Under the pieces are notes generated by a model. The model made no database searches and was not told where the DNA came from. It was given only the letters and a program-made list of their open reading frames with translations. DNA of 64,000 bases from Wolbachia endosymbiont of Armadillidium arcangelii (GTDB lineage Bacteria; Pseudomonadota; Alphaproteobacteria; Rickettsiales; Anaplasmataceae): NCBI RefSeq assembly GCF_040207875.1, contig NZ_CP157942.1:1550001-1614000 (forward strand). The letters run 5' to 3'. This document shows positions 53,590 through 63,520 of this stretch, in pieces. A program made the translations under genes and the position numbers. Within the stretch, counting starts at the first letter, position 1. The number at the start of each line of letters is the position of its first letter.

Positions 53590-56022
53590 ATGGCACATGA
53601 ACGATTGTCAGAAATATTAAGTACAATAAGTGATTTAAATGAGAATAATATAATAGAAAGAGTAAAAGAGAAGTTGGAAAAAGAAGATCCAGGCACGTAT
53701 GAAGAGTGGCAAGATAATGGATTTGACATAAATTATACATTCGATGATCAGAATACGTTTTTACATATAGCTGCTAGAGATAATCTTGTAAAGATGGCAG
53801 AGCTTTTAATAAAAAAAGGGGCTAATGTTAATACAGCAGACCAAGAAGGGTGTACTCCTTTGCATTGTGCTGCTCTCAATGGATATAAAGAGATAGTAGA
53901 GTTCCTGTTAGAAAAAGGGGCTAATGTTAATGCAGTGGGTCAGGATAGAAGTACTGTATTACATCATGCTGTTTCTGCTGAAAATTGCCAAGTGGAAATA
54001 GTAAAAACCCTCATAGAAAAGGGAGTTAATGTTGATGTAGCGGATAGGTACGGGCGTACTCCATTATGCTGGGCTACTAGAAATGGCCATTTAAAAGTAG
54101 TAAAAATTCTATTTGAAAAAGGAGCAGATCCTTTATTAAAACATAAAAGTTTTGGCACATTAAAGCTCTTTATTAAATTAATAAAAAATGGATTTGAGCA
54201 TCCTAAGAAAGCAGAAGAAATACAGCAACAAGAAGATGATGAATATGAATTGGTTAAATACTCATTGCTACTTCGCAATGACTGTTCTTTAACTGATGTT
54301 GTTGAAAGAAGTGCATTTGGTAAGTTGATATCTACGTGGCTTGCTGATATGTCCAACTTAACAGAAAGTCAGAAGGAGTTGAATAAAAAATTTTTAAGCA
54401 TTTTTAAAGATTTTCCACATGTTACTTATAAGGATTATAAGAATGATGTTGAAAAAATTAAAAAATTTTTACTAGATCATAAAAGTAATCAAGATCTAAA
54501 AACCATCCTCAACCTTAAAAGAGGAGAATCTAAACTGACAATACTGCATGTGCTATCAACTATGGAATGTGGCAATGCAGAAGAATTCATGAATTTACTT
54601 TTAGAGGCAGAGACTGATCCTAATGAAAAAGACGCTACAGGAAGAACGCCTTTGCATTATGCGGCGCGTCCTGGTAGTTGTAGTAAAATTGTGGGTTTGC
54701 TTCGAGAGAAAGGAGCTAATCGTGATATACAGGATAATAAAGGGAAAACCCCAATGGAAATCGCAATTAATAATCCCAATTATTACACTAAAAAGTACCT
54801 TTTAACTGATAAGGAAAAGAGTTTACTTAAAAAATCACGCTCTGCTTTTGGAAACCCTACCAAGCAACAAGAGCTTTTGAGTGAATACAAGAATACTCAA
54901 GATTTTGAAAGGATTTGCCACTTTTTTGGTTGGGAAGAAGGACCACAAATTGGCGCCAAGGATGTTCTTTATGGAATTTTTCGTAAAAAAACACAAGTTG
55001 ACCATAATGGAAAAAAGCGTTCGTGCAAGAGTATAAATCTATGGGATAAGTCCTCTATAGATAAACAAAATCTACATGAATATTTTGGTGAATTAGATGA
55101 AGTTCAAGACATAAATCAGTTAGAACAGGTTGTAACCGAAGCTATAGAATTTGGGGTAAGGTTAAATTTTTCTTGCGATGGAAATATATATATGAATACT
55201 TATGAAAGTAGGTATAATTTTACAGATTATGTAATAAAAAAAATTAGTGAATTAAAGATTTTTCAAGTTGAAAGGGACATAGAAGTTGCTAGTCGCATAG
55301 TATGTCATTTGGTATCAAAAGGGGCAGTACTTGAAACTCTGAGTAGTATAATTGTAATTGATAAACTAGAGAAGTTTGAAGGACACAAAGCTAATCTGAA
55401 AGAAGCACGTAAAAGATATGTACGTTATTCTCTAAGGTTTTTGGAAGCTGCAAAAAGCGCAACTACTGGTACGGTAAAAGAGGCAAAAATGGACAACTTC
55501 ACTTTCTACTTGAAATGCTCAAAGAATAGTACAGTCAAGGTTGCGAAAGTCATAAATGGAATAGGTGAAAGCACAGAATTGCGAAGAGACGTGATAGCGA
55601 TCGGTGAAAGCGAGATAGAAATTTTAACGAAAAATGGAGTAAGAAATTATACTAACCTTAAGGGTAATATAGTACTAACTTTACATACTGATTTGGGAAA
55701 AGTAGATGTTAGATTGTATCCTGATGTGCAAGATAAAAATAAAATTATAGTAGAAGTAAGTAATAAAGAGGAAACATTGGAAAAGTTCAAAAATTATAAA
55801 GAAGAGTTAGGTGAGAATTGCTTGCTTGGCGATTATTCTGTCTACGATGCTATTGAGCAGGGGTATTTTGAGTATGAAGAATTGAAATCTTCTGAAGTAA
55901 TTAGCTTACATGAGGAAGTTTTAAAAAAAGATTCCAAACATGGTGTGAGTTCTTCATTAAGAAATATATCTTCATCTCCTATTGTACAACAGGGCATAGA
56001 GAAAGTTCGTTCGCAAGGTTAG
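53590..56022 (+). CDS. Large ankyrin-repeat protein
   Basis: This 810-residue protein opens with a module of about 50 residues (LSEILSTISDLNENN, then KEDPGTYEEWQDNGFDIN) that is shared with the ankyrin pseudogene at 4168. Four ankyrin repeats follow at about residues 54-190 (GCTPLHCAALNGYKEIVEFL is the clearest), and about two more near 316-395 (GRTPLHYAARPG). The C-terminal 400 residues show no family that I know; one part (FYLKCSKNSTVKVAKVINGIG, about 637-657) could be a beta domain. No signal peptide or membrane helix is seen. Wolbachia ankyrin proteins are candidate type IV effectors; for this one that is inference. Confidence 0.85.
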   Translation: MAHERLSEILSTISDLNENNIIERVKEKLEKEDPGTYEEWQDNGFDINYTFDDQNTFLHIAARDNLVKMAELLIKKGANVNTADQEGCTPLHCAALNGYKEIVEFLLEKGANVNAVGQDRSTVLHHAVSAENCQVEIVKTLIEKGVNVDVADRYGRTPLCWATRNGHLKVVKILFEKGADPLLKHKSFGTLKLFIKLIKNGFEHPKKAEEIQQQEDDEYELVKYSLLLRNDCSLTDVVERSAFGKLISTWLADMSNLTESQKELNKKFLSIFKDFPHVTYKDYKNDVEKIKKFLLDHKSNQDLKTILNLKRGESKLTILHVLSTMECGNAEEFMNLLLEAETDPNEKDATGRTPLHYAARPGSCSKIVGLLREKGANRDIQDNKGKTPMEIAINNPNYYTKKYLLTDKEKSLLKKSRSAFGNPTKQQELLSEYKNTQDFERICHFFGWEEGPQIGAKDVLYGIFRKKTQVDHNGKKRSCKSINLWDKSSIDKQNLHEYFGELDEVQDINQLEQVVTEAIEFGVRLNFSCDGNIYMNTYESRYNFTDYVIKKISELKIFQVERDIEVASRIVCHLVSKGAVLETLSSIIVIDKLEKFEGHKANLKEARKRYVRYSLRFLEAAKSATTGTVKEAKMDNFTFYLKCSKNSTVKVAKVINGIGESTELRRDVIAIGESEIEILTKNGVRNYTNLKGNIVLTLHTDLGKVDVRLYPDVQDKNKIIVEVSNKEETLEKFKNYKEELGENCLLGDYSVYDAIEQGYFEYEELKSSEVISLHEEVLKKDSKHGVSSSLRNISSSPIVQQGIEKVRSQG

Positions 56023-56116
56023 TGTTGCTCAGCTTAAGTTTAAATTGCCAAAGAGTGCAAATTTTATGATATTAAACGAGCTAGGCTGTATGCTCTCAGA
56101 GTGTAATAGTAAGGAC

Positions 56117-56760
56117 TTAGTATAAATAAATCAGGGAGCATTGAGAACATATAAATTCAAAAGGAGTAAGACCTTTAAGAGTTTTGAGTCTTTTAGCGTA
56201 ATTATAACAAAGGCATAAAGATGCTCTTTGAGTTGCTCGGTAGTTTAACTGTAGCATTCTTTAAGGTTTTATTCATACGTTCAACTTGTCCAAGACTTTT
56301 GTCAAACGGTGTTCAATATCATGTTCTTCACAAACTCTATCAAATATATGTTGAAAAGCATATTTATGACGCTTCTGATTAGTAAATTGTATACCGTTGT
56401 CTATCAAAACGGTACGGATTTTATATGGTAAAATTCTAATCAAGTTACGAAAAGCTCAGCAGCTATAGGTTTTATAGCGCTTTCGTGAAGCTCAACATAA
56501 GCAAATTTGGACGTTCTGTCTATAGCAACAAACAAATGCCTTCCTCAGTTCTGATATCAATATGAAAGTAGCCGATAGGATATTGTTTGAACTTCTTTTT
56601 AGGCTGGATGTCTCCATCAATGTTTGGTAGTCTACTAATCTCATGCCTTTGTAAACAACGATAGACTTCTTTCAAAATTGTCACAGGGAGTGTAAAATCG
56701 AATATTTGAAAGTGTGAAATATAAGCGTCAGACAAACAAAATCTGTCAAATCAAGAAGAA
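56117..56760 (-). pseudogene. IS481-type transposase remnant
   Basis: The reverse strand carries recognisable pieces of an IS481-like integrase core: CLQRHEISRLPNIDGD and KKKFKQYPIGYFHIDI (56520-56735), then in other frames IRTVLIDNG and VERMNKTLK, and near the end AKRLKTLKGLTPFEFICSQ, with a stop at 56117-56119. Frameshifts, a lost N-terminus and at least one deletion make it inactive. Confidence 0.75.
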
Positions 56761-56796
56761 ACACCAAAATTTAAGTTTAGCAATTTTCGGGTATAG

Positions 56797-57866
56797 TTGT
56801 GCAGGGTAAGGTCAGTAGCAGAGTATGAACGTGCAAAAATTATGGAACGTAATCGCAGGGGAAAACTTCATGCAGCTAAAACTGGCCGTATAAGTGTAAT
56901 GAGTAATGCACCTTATGGTTATCGCTACATAGCAAAACATGTAGGTGAAGGAAGTGCTCAGTTTGAGGTTGATGAAGAAGAGGTAAATGTAGTGCGTAAA
57001 ATATTTAGTTGGGTTGGTCAAGAAAGAGCAAATATAGGAGAGGTTGTACATAAACTGAATAAGATACCGATAGTAACACGAACAGGGAAAAGCTATTGGA
57101 AAAGGAAGCACTATTTGGAACATGTTAAGAAATCCTGCTTATATAGGACAAGCAGCTTATGGTAAAACTAAGACATGCTCAAAACCACAAGTAAGGAAAT
57201 CAAAAAAAGGAACTTGTGGCAAGCTTAAAAGTGGTCGCTTTAATAGTGATAAAGAGAACTGGACTTATTATTCCAGTGCCAAAAATAATCAATGAGAATT
57301 TATTTGATTCAGTGCAAGCACAACTAGCTGAAAATAGACAAAGAGCAAGAGTACGGCAAAGAAGAGAAACGTATTTATTACAAGGTTTAATGGTATGTCA
57401 ACATAATCAAACACGTGAAAAGCAAGAAAGTAAATTAAGATTAAGTATCAAAAAATTTATCGATAGCTATGCCAAAGGGTTTATAAGCCAAGAAGAATTT
57501 GAGCCAAGAATTACAACAATGAAACAGCATTTAAAAGAAATTGAGGAGGAAAAAGAAAAAGTACTTGATCAAAAGAAATTACAACAAGAATTGAGCCTTG
57601 TTACAGATAGCTTAAAAAACTTTTCCTCAAGTGTTGAATCAAAACTTGATCTGGTAGATTGGCAGACTAAGCAAAATATTATTAGAATGTTAATTCATCA
57701 AATTGAAATCAATCACAACCACTTATACATAGTATTTCGCATAAAAAGTCTTGCAAATCTTGATCAAAATAGGCATAATAAAATTATGCAATGTTGTACT
57801 AGTCGTACAGACACTGGGATCCAGAGGACTGACCAGGCAATAAGAACTGTTCACGCGCTGGAATGA
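56797..57866 (+). pseudogene. Large serine recombinase (phage-type) remnant
   Basis: The catalytic N-terminal domain is missing. The fragment begins with YERAKIMERNRRGKLHAAKTG, then SNAPYGYRYIAKH and VVRKIFSWVGQE (Recombinase domain). It shifts frame near 57130 (NPAYIGQAAYGKTK continues in another frame), and again near 57260 before IIPVPKIINENLFDSVQ. The zinc-ribbon region after LLQGLMVC is deleted, and a coiled-coil segment (KKFIDSYAKGFISQEEFE) and tail follow. This order fits phage WO-type serine integrases. The last codons are supplied by the dispersed 49-bp repeat. Confidence 0.8.
57813..57861. repeat. 49-bp dispersed repeat, copy 2
   Basis: Same sequence as 5277-5325 except for three positions. 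It lies at the broken end of the serine-recombinase remnant and is followed by GAATGACACC, the motif typical of the palindromic repeats. Confidence 0.8.
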
Positions 57867-57933
57867 CACCAAAAAGGTCTTACATTCTTGTTAGCGCAAT
57901 AATACTGCTTGGGTAATACAAAATAGATACAAT

Positions 57934-58899
57934 TTAACTCAAACTCACTTTTAAATTTTTCGCTGCCAATATTAATGATTCATTAAAGAAGCTATCAATA
58001 TCGCCAACACTACCTATGCTTTTTGTACTGATAATTCTTTTAACTAGATTAGATAAAACTTTGTTAGGCCCAATTTCAACAAATTTATCAGTGCCACGGC
58101 TTGTCATATATAAAACCATCTCTCTCCACCTGACTCTGCTTACGACTTGCTTAGCGAGTAAAGCTCTTATGATTTCTGGATCATTTTCCTCTTTAGCTGT
58201 AACATTTGATACAAAAGGAATCGAAGGGCGAGTTATGTTGACGCTCTCTAAAAATTCTAGAAGTTTTTCATCAGCGGGTTTCATAAGAGATGAGTGAAAA
58301 GGTCCACTAACTTGTAATTTAATCATTTTCTTCACACTCGAGCTTTTAAACAAATCAGGTAACATTTCAAGGGCTTCTGCAGTACCACTTACCACTACCT
58401 GCCCACCACCATTATCGTTTGCAATCTCACCTTCAATTTTAGCTGATTTCAATATATCTTCTACTTCGCTTATTTCTGCTCCAAGTAGCGCAACCATTCC
58501 ACCTTTACATTTTAGTGAAGCTTCATGCATTGCTTCGCTACGAACTTTTAACAATTTAACTGCAGACTCAAGCGTCAATGCCCCTGCAGCACATAGCGCT
58601 GTATACTCGCCAACTGAATGCCCACAAACATATTTAACATTGCAACCAGAAAAAAAGGGCCTACCAAGCACATGCTCCATAACACGTAGTGTCGCAATTG
58701 ACACTGCCATGATAGCTGGTTGAGCATTCTCTGTAATGGTTAATTCTTCAATAAGACCGTTGAAGATCAAATGAGACAGCTTTCTACCTAATGTGTTATC
58801 TACTTCATCAAATACTTGTCTTGCAACTGAAAACTCATCATATAAGCTCTTTCCCATTCCTACAAATTGAGAGCCCTGACCAGGAAAAGCAAAAATCAT
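57934..58899 (-). CDS. fabD: Malonyl-CoA:ACP transacylase
   Basis: FabD moves malonyl from CoA to acyl carrier protein for fatty-acid synthesis. I choose ATG 58899, which gives MIFAFPGQGSQFVGMG, exactly the family start; the frame extends upstream to 58926. The catalytic serine is Ser95 in CGHSVGEYTALCAAGAL, and the histidine is in VSGPFHSSLMKP (about residue 200). The arginine region near ALKLLKVRSEAMHEA-like sequence (here VKLLKVRSEAMHEASLKC) is conserved. Product length is about 321. Confidence 0.95.
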   Translation of the reverse strand: MIFAFPGQGSQFVGMGKSLYDEFSVARQVFDEVDNTLGRKLSHLIFNGLIEELTITENAQPAIMAVSIATLRVMEHVLGRPFFSGCNVKYVCGHSVGEYTALCAAGALTLESAVKLLKVRSEAMHEASLKCKGGMVALLGAEISEVEDILKSAKIEGEIANDNGGGQVVVSGTAEALEMLPDLFKSSSVKKMIKLQVSGPFHSSLMKPADEKLLEFLESVNITRPSIPFVSNVTAKEENDPEIIRALLAKQVVSRVRWREMVLYMTSRGTDKFVEIGPNKVLSNLVKRIISTKSIGSVGDIDSFFNESLILAAKNLKVSLS

Positions 58900-59024
58900 A
58901 ATAAATTCTTCATTCTTCACTAACAATACTACTTTATTTATTTTTTGTCAATATTTCACAATAATGATTGACTAAATCAATCCTATTCACTAGAATGTGA
59001 CTTGATAAAAAGTTGTAAGCAGCA

Positions 59025-59237
59025 ATGGCAGAAATCAGTTATCACAAAGTTATTATAGTCATGACAGACGGTCAAGAGTTTGAAACTTATTCCACTTATG
59101 GAAAGGAAGGTCAAAGAATAAAACTTGATAGAGATCCTCTTACTCACCCTGCATGGACTGGAAGCTTGACAAGCGGATCAGGAGACAAGGATAGTAAAAT
59201 AGCTAAGTTTAATGATAAATATGGGAGTCTTTTCTAG
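59025..59237 (+). CDS. rpmE: 50S ribosomal protein L31
   Basis: This 70-residue protein matches L31 of the Rickettsiales type, with YHKVIIVMTDGQEFETYSTY, DRDPLTHPAWTGS and KIAKFNDKYGSLF. It lacks the CxxC zinc site of E. coli L31, as is common in this group. nadK follows after 21 bp. Confidence 0.93.
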   Translation: MAEISYHKVIIVMTDGQEFETYSTYGKEGQRIKLDRDPLTHPAWTGSLTSGSGDKDSKIAKFNDKYGSLF

Positions 59238-59258
59238 TTTTCTCCTTCTTTATTAAAC

Positions 59259-60044
59259 ATGTATAAATATAAAAATATAGGCTATATTGCTTCTTCATCA
59301 CCAAATTCTCAGGAAGTATCTCAGTTATTACAGAAGTTCAATTTTATCAATATAACAGAGAAAAGTAAGTTCGAAATTGATCTACTTATAGTCATTGGGG
59401 GCGATGGTTTTATGCTACGCACTCTGCACAACTACGTCATAGGAAATAAAGATGTACATGTGTATGGAATAAATACCGGCAACGTCGGGTTTTTAATGAA
59501 TAAATGCTTTAAAGATCTAATTGATCATATAGAACATGCAGTCCCTACTCAGCTAACTTTACTAAAAATGGAAGCCACAGACACAAGCGGCAAAAAACAC
59601 CATTACATAGCAGTAAATGAAGTGTATGTCTTCAGAAAAGCAAATCAAATAGTGGAGATGAATATTACCATTAATGATAAGCTAAAAGTAGAAAAATTCA
59701 GAGGAGATGGAATAATATTGTCTACTCCCACAGGCAGCACCGCATATAACTTCTCTGCCGGCGGGCCAATTCTGCCACTTAATTCAAATTTATTTGCACT
59801 GACTTCCATCAATAGTTATTACCCAAGGCATTGGAATGGAGCGCTCATATCAAATGACACGATAGTACAAATTGACATTAATAATATAAAAAATCGTCCA
59901 GCACTTGTAGTATCAGATTATAAAGAATTCCATGATATATCGCAGGTAAAAATACAAAAAGAACAGGAAAACACAATAACTTTGCTCTTTGACAAAGATT
60001 GCCCTCTGAATGAAAGGATCTTTGATCAGCAGTTCTTATACTAA
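59259..60044 (+). CDS. nadK: NAD kinase
   Basis: It phosphorylates NAD to NADP. The 261-residue protein has the GGDG motif in LLIVIGGDGFMLRTLH (about residues 44-59), the YGINTGNVGFLMN segment, an AVNEVYVFRKANQ strand, and the second signature FRGDGIILSTPTGSTAYNFSAGGPI (about 147-171). Family members are 260-300 residues, so it is compact but complete. Confidence 0.93.
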   Translation: MYKYKNIGYIASSSPNSQEVSQLLQKFNFINITEKSKFEIDLLIVIGGDGFMLRTLHNYVIGNKDVHVYGINTGNVGFLMNKCFKDLIDHIEHAVPTQLTLLKMEATDTSGKKHHYIAVNEVYVFRKANQIVEMNITINDKLKVEKFRGDGIILSTPTGSTAYNFSAGGPILPLNSNLFALTSINSYYPRHWNGALISNDTIVQIDINNIKNRPALVVSDYKEFHDISQVKIQKEQENTITLLFDKDCPLNERIFDQQFLY

Positions 60045-60126
60045 TATTTATCCTTAAATTAGTATTTACTGTATTTTAATAACTATCGCGTAATTAAAGA
60101 GCATTGTAATTAATTTTGGAGCGAAT

Positions 60127-61458
60127 ATGCCTGAAACAGTAGATGAACATCAAACTAAACCAATTTCTTGTACAACGGAGGGTGAAAATAGTGCAGCAAC
60201 TCCACCAACACCAGCACCTAGAAACACAGTGTTACAAACAACCGATGAAAATGAAATTTCACAATCTACAAATTCGGCTAGCGAATCAAGTTCTGATGAA
60301 GAAGGGCAAGAAACATCAAATGTGGCCATTCCAGAACATATTTATGCATCCATAGATCCAAAAACAAAATCTCCAAAAAAGAGTTCAGATAGTGGAGTAG
60401 GTAATCCAAGCCTAAGAAGATCATCTTCTGAAGGGACGATATATAGCGAACCTTGGGATAGTAAAATATTAGAAGATTTAGAAAAATCATCAAGCAAAAG
60501 CTCTGATAATCAAGGTACACCTTCAACTCCTCCACCTTCATATAAGACGGATGGCTCTGAAAAGTCTTTGTCTACAAATAGCGAATTTAAACTGCAAAAA
60601 AACAGATCCTGGCCAAGAGCAAAATATGCCATGCAGCAGAAGGGTTTTGTAATTTTTAGTGCAACTGCTATTGTACTTGGCACATCTGCAGCTTTAGTGC
60701 ATTTACAAGATAAAGCAAAATTTATTGCGTTCTTTGCAAACAGTCCGCTCTATACTATTATACCAGTTATTGCAATTGCTTCATTGCTCGCAATTAGTCC
60801 AATGTTTCTTGGAATAAAACAGTTTGTAAATACCAAAGAATATCAAGCTCAAGGAAAAAATGCAGATGAAGTTTTAGATAACGTATTGAAGTGTCAACGA
60901 AAAGATAAAGCTATAAAGTCTGTAAGACTGAAATACAGCAATGGCACTCATTCAAATTTTGTACTTAATGCTTGGGAATCTAAGAATGACTTCATCAACA
61001 TTGACGAAAAAGTAATTAGTAAAACTAATAAAATAGAGTCCTTAATTAATAATAGGCCTATATTTACTACATTATTAACTGGCGTAGTTGCTGCAAATGT
61101 AGCACTTCCTTTAGGGCTACTTGCAACAAATGGTGTTAATGGTGTACAAAAATTTTACCAGAACCCTTTGACTAATGACATAGGACTATCATTACTTATA
61201 GGCTCAGGTGTACTTGCATTATTAATTTTGTGTCTTGGTGTACATTACTATAGAAAAACAAATTGTACTAATCTTATATATTCTCGGGAAAAGATTGGCG
61301 CTGAAGGTGTTAATGAGAAATTCACTCAGGAAATAAAACAAGAAAGAACAAAAGTTCTTGAAGAAAATCATAGTAAAGATGCTAAACGCAGCAGTTTAAC
61401 GCTTGAGCAAGTTATAGTTCAATCTCACAATTATCCAGATGTTATTTACGGTTGGTAG
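60127..61458 (+). CDS. Uncharacterised four-helix membrane protein with disordered N-terminus
   Basis: This 443-residue protein has about 165 disordered N-terminal residues rich in Ser, Thr, Pro and acidic residues, then hydrophobic segments at about residues 174-193, 207-230, 315-336 and 351-374. A charged stretch lies between the second and third, and a Lys/Glu-rich tail ends in VIYGW. The N-terminus has tyrosines in host-like settings (EHIYASI, about 71-77, and TIYSEPW) and a DSG segment followed by Ser. There is no signal peptide. I do not recognise the family. The layout fits an envelope protein whose tail could contact host proteins, which is inference. Confidence 0.8.
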   Translation: MPETVDEHQTKPISCTTEGENSAATPPTPAPRNTVLQTTDENEISQSTNSASESSSDEEGQETSNVAIPEHIYASIDPKTKSPKKSSDSGVGNPSLRRSSSEGTIYSEPWDSKILEDLEKSSSKSSDNQGTPSTPPPSYKTDGSEKSLSTNSEFKLQKNRSWPRAKYAMQQKGFVIFSATAIVLGTSAALVHLQDKAKFIAFFANSPLYTIIPVIAIASLLAISPMFLGIKQFVNTKEYQAQGKNADEVLDNVLKCQRKDKAIKSVRLKYSNGTHSNFVLNAWESKNDFINIDEKVISKTNKIESLINNRPIFTTLLTGVVAANVALPLGLLATNGVNGVQKFYQNPLTNDIGLSLLIGSGVLALLILCLGVHYYRKTNCTNLIYSREKIGAEGVNEKFTQEIKQERTKVLEENHSKDAKRSSLTLEQVIVQSHNYPDVIYGW

Positions 61459-61539
61459 ATGAATTTCAATGCCCCTTATTGGCACTTGCCAGAACCTTGC
61501 TATTTGAGTATCTTAAAATGAAGGGATTTGTTTTATGAT

Positions 61540-62556
61540 ATGAAAAAAGCTTTAGTATTTATACCTTTGGTAGCAATTGTATTGATAGTCGTTAATTTTT
61601 TATATAAAAATAGCGGAATTGATGATTCGCAAGTAGTAAATGTTTATTCATCACGTAAAGAAGAATTGGTACATAGTTTATTTGATGAATTTACAAAAAA
61701 TACGGGTATCAAGGTACGTTATATCATCGACGACTATTCTCAGTTACTTTCACGCATGGAAAATGGTGGTGAAGCTGATTTATTTTTAACCGCAGATGTG
61801 GTGAATTTGATTTTAGCAAAAAAAAGAGGGCTTTTGTCTCAAGTGGATTCAGAAGTTCTAAAAAATGCCATATCTGCTAAATTTAGAGATAGTGAAGATT
61901 ATTGGTTTGGCCTTACAAAAAGAGCCAGAATATTGGTTTACAATAAAGAATCAGTAGATCCTAAAGAATTAAGTACCTACGAAGATTTAGCAAATGAAAA
62001 ATGGAAAGGGAAAATATTAGTGCGTTCTTCCACAAGTCCATATAACCGATCATTGATTGCTTTTATGATTGCAAAAAATGGATTTGAAAATACCAAGGAA
62101 TGGGTTAGTGGAATTGTGAACAACATGGCAAGAAAGCCAAGTGGTGGTGATACAGATCAAATCTATGCTGTAGCCGCTGGTGAAGGGGATGTTGCAATAG
62201 TAAACAGCTACTACTTTGCAAGAATTCTTTCGTCAAAAAATAAGAAAAGTGTTACAGATAAACTAGGAGCTTTCTTTCCTAATGATGGTGTAATGGTGAA
62301 TCTTAGTGGCGCAGCAGTAACAAAAAACGCAAAAAACAGAGAAAATGCTATAGCTTTATTGGAGTTTTTTGTAAGTAAACAGGCTCAAGAATTATATGCT
62401 GAAAAAAATCAAGAATATCCCATTGTTGAAAGTATTGAAACTTCTGATGTATTAAAATCTTGGGGAAGTTATCCACAAAGTGATCTACCTATAAGTGAGC
62501 TTGAGAAGCACCTCTTTGAGGCTATTATGATAGCAGACGAGTGTAAGTGGAAATAA
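61540..62556 (+). CDS. Iron(III)-type ABC transporter substrate-binding protein
   Basis: The likely start is ATG 61540 (MKKALVFIPLVAIVLIVVNF), with an in-frame TTG at 61528. A signal or anchor segment of about 20 residues is followed by VVNVYSSRKEELVHSLFDEF, the typical start of FbpA/AfuA-like ferric-ion-binding proteins. GGEADLFLTADVVNL, WFGLTKRARILVYNKESV, EKWKGKILVRSSTSPYNRSL and GEGDVAIVNSYYFARIL follow. The paired tyrosines of the last block match the ferric ligands of FbpA (VNSYY). The permease and ATPase genes are not adjacent. I give no symbol because the orthology is not certain. Confidence 0.9.
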   Translation: MKKALVFIPLVAIVLIVVNFLYKNSGIDDSQVVNVYSSRKEELVHSLFDEFTKNTGIKVRYIIDDYSQLLSRMENGGEADLFLTADVVNLILAKKRGLLSQVDSEVLKNAISAKFRDSEDYWFGLTKRARILVYNKESVDPKELSTYEDLANEKWKGKILVRSSTSPYNRSLIAFMIAKNGFENTKEWVSGIVNNMARKPSGGDTDQIYAVAAGEGDVAIVNSYYFARILSSKNKKSVTDKLGAFFPNDGVMVNLSGAAVTKNAKNRENAIALLEFFVSKQAQELYAEKNQEYPIVESIETSDVLKSWGSYPQSDLPISELEKHLFEAIMIADECKWK

Positions 62557-62638
62557 TAGTCTTTCTTCTATTCTATTTTATAACTGTAGAGTTGAAAAAT
62601 AATAATTAAGAAAGTAGAATAAGCTCAAAAAGGGAGCT

Positions 62639-63520
62639 ATGAACAAAAAAAGGAATTTGCTGAACATCTCAGATCTCACGGTTAGTGATGTAGAAAATAT
62701 AACTAAGTTAGCCAACCAATATTTTGAAACAGAAACTAGCCATATTCTAAAAAACAAGATAGTAATAAACTTATTTTTTGAAGATTCAACACGCACACTT
62801 GCATCTTTTGAAATAGCGGCAAAAAGCCTTGGAGCAAATGTTGTAACTTTGCCAATAAAATCTTCTTCTGTTAACAAAGGAGAAGATCTAAAAGATATGA
62901 TAAAAACATTAAATGCAATGAATCCTGACTATATGATAATCAGGCATAAAAGTAGTGGTATCATTAATACACTGGTAAAGCATGCTAACTGCTCGCTAAT
63001 TAACGCGGGTGATGGAAGCAGTGAACATCCAACTCAAGCTCTTGCAGATTATCTTGTAATTATCAATTATAAAAAGCAAATAAAAAACCTCAAAATTGTG
63101 ATATGTGGAGATATTTTGCACAGTAGAGTTGCAAGATCAAATATAAGATTGCTAAAAATGTTTGGAGCAAAAATAAGCTTGGTTGCACCACCAACTTTGA
63201 TTTGTAAGCATTTTCCTGAAGTAGATTCAACTCATTACTCATTAACTGAAGGTATAAAGGATGCTGATGTAATTATGCTTTTGAGATTGCAAAAAGAGCG
63301 CATGAATAATAGTTCTTCGGAAAAAGAATATTTTTATTTGTATGGACTTGATGCACAAAAACTATCGCACGCAAAACCCGATGCAATTGTTATGCACCCA
63401 GGACCAATAAATAGAGGTATCGAAATTAGCAATGATATAGCAGATTGTGTTATTTTACAGCAAGTAAAGTTTGGATTAGCAACGCGTAAGGCAGTACTGC
63501 ACTATTTAATTAATGTTTAA
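62639..63520 (+). CDS. pyrB: Aspartate carbamoyltransferase catalytic subunit
   Basis: PyrB makes carbamoyl aspartate in pyrimidine synthesis. The 293-residue protein has the carbamoyl-phosphate motif in FFEDSTRTLASFEIAAKSLG (STRT at residues 50-53), and VVTLPIKSSSVNKGEDLKD with the loop lysine. IIRHKSSG, AGDGSSEHPTQALADYLVI, the aspartate-binding LLRLQKERM and MHPGPINRGIEI complete it. All active-site blocks are present. It lies about 80 bp after the binding-protein gene. Confidence 0.95.
   Translation: MNKKRNLLNISDLTVSDVENITKLANQYFETETSHILKNKIVINLFFEDSTRTLASFEIAAKSLGANVVTLPIKSSSVNKGEDLKDMIKTLNAMNPDYMIIRHKSSGIINTLVKHANCSLINAGDGSSEHPTQALADYLVIINYKKQIKNLKIVICGDILHSRVARSNIRLLKMFGAKISLVAPPTLICKHFPEVDSTHYSLTEGIKDADVIMLLRLQKERMNNSSSEKEYFYLYGLDAQKLSHAKPDAIVMHPGPINRGIEISNDIADCVILQQVKFGLATRKAVLHYLINV

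Noticed and set aside
60143..60541. Overlapping frames in the N-terminal part of the membrane protein
   Set aside because: Shadows of the disordered, repetitive coding region on both strands.
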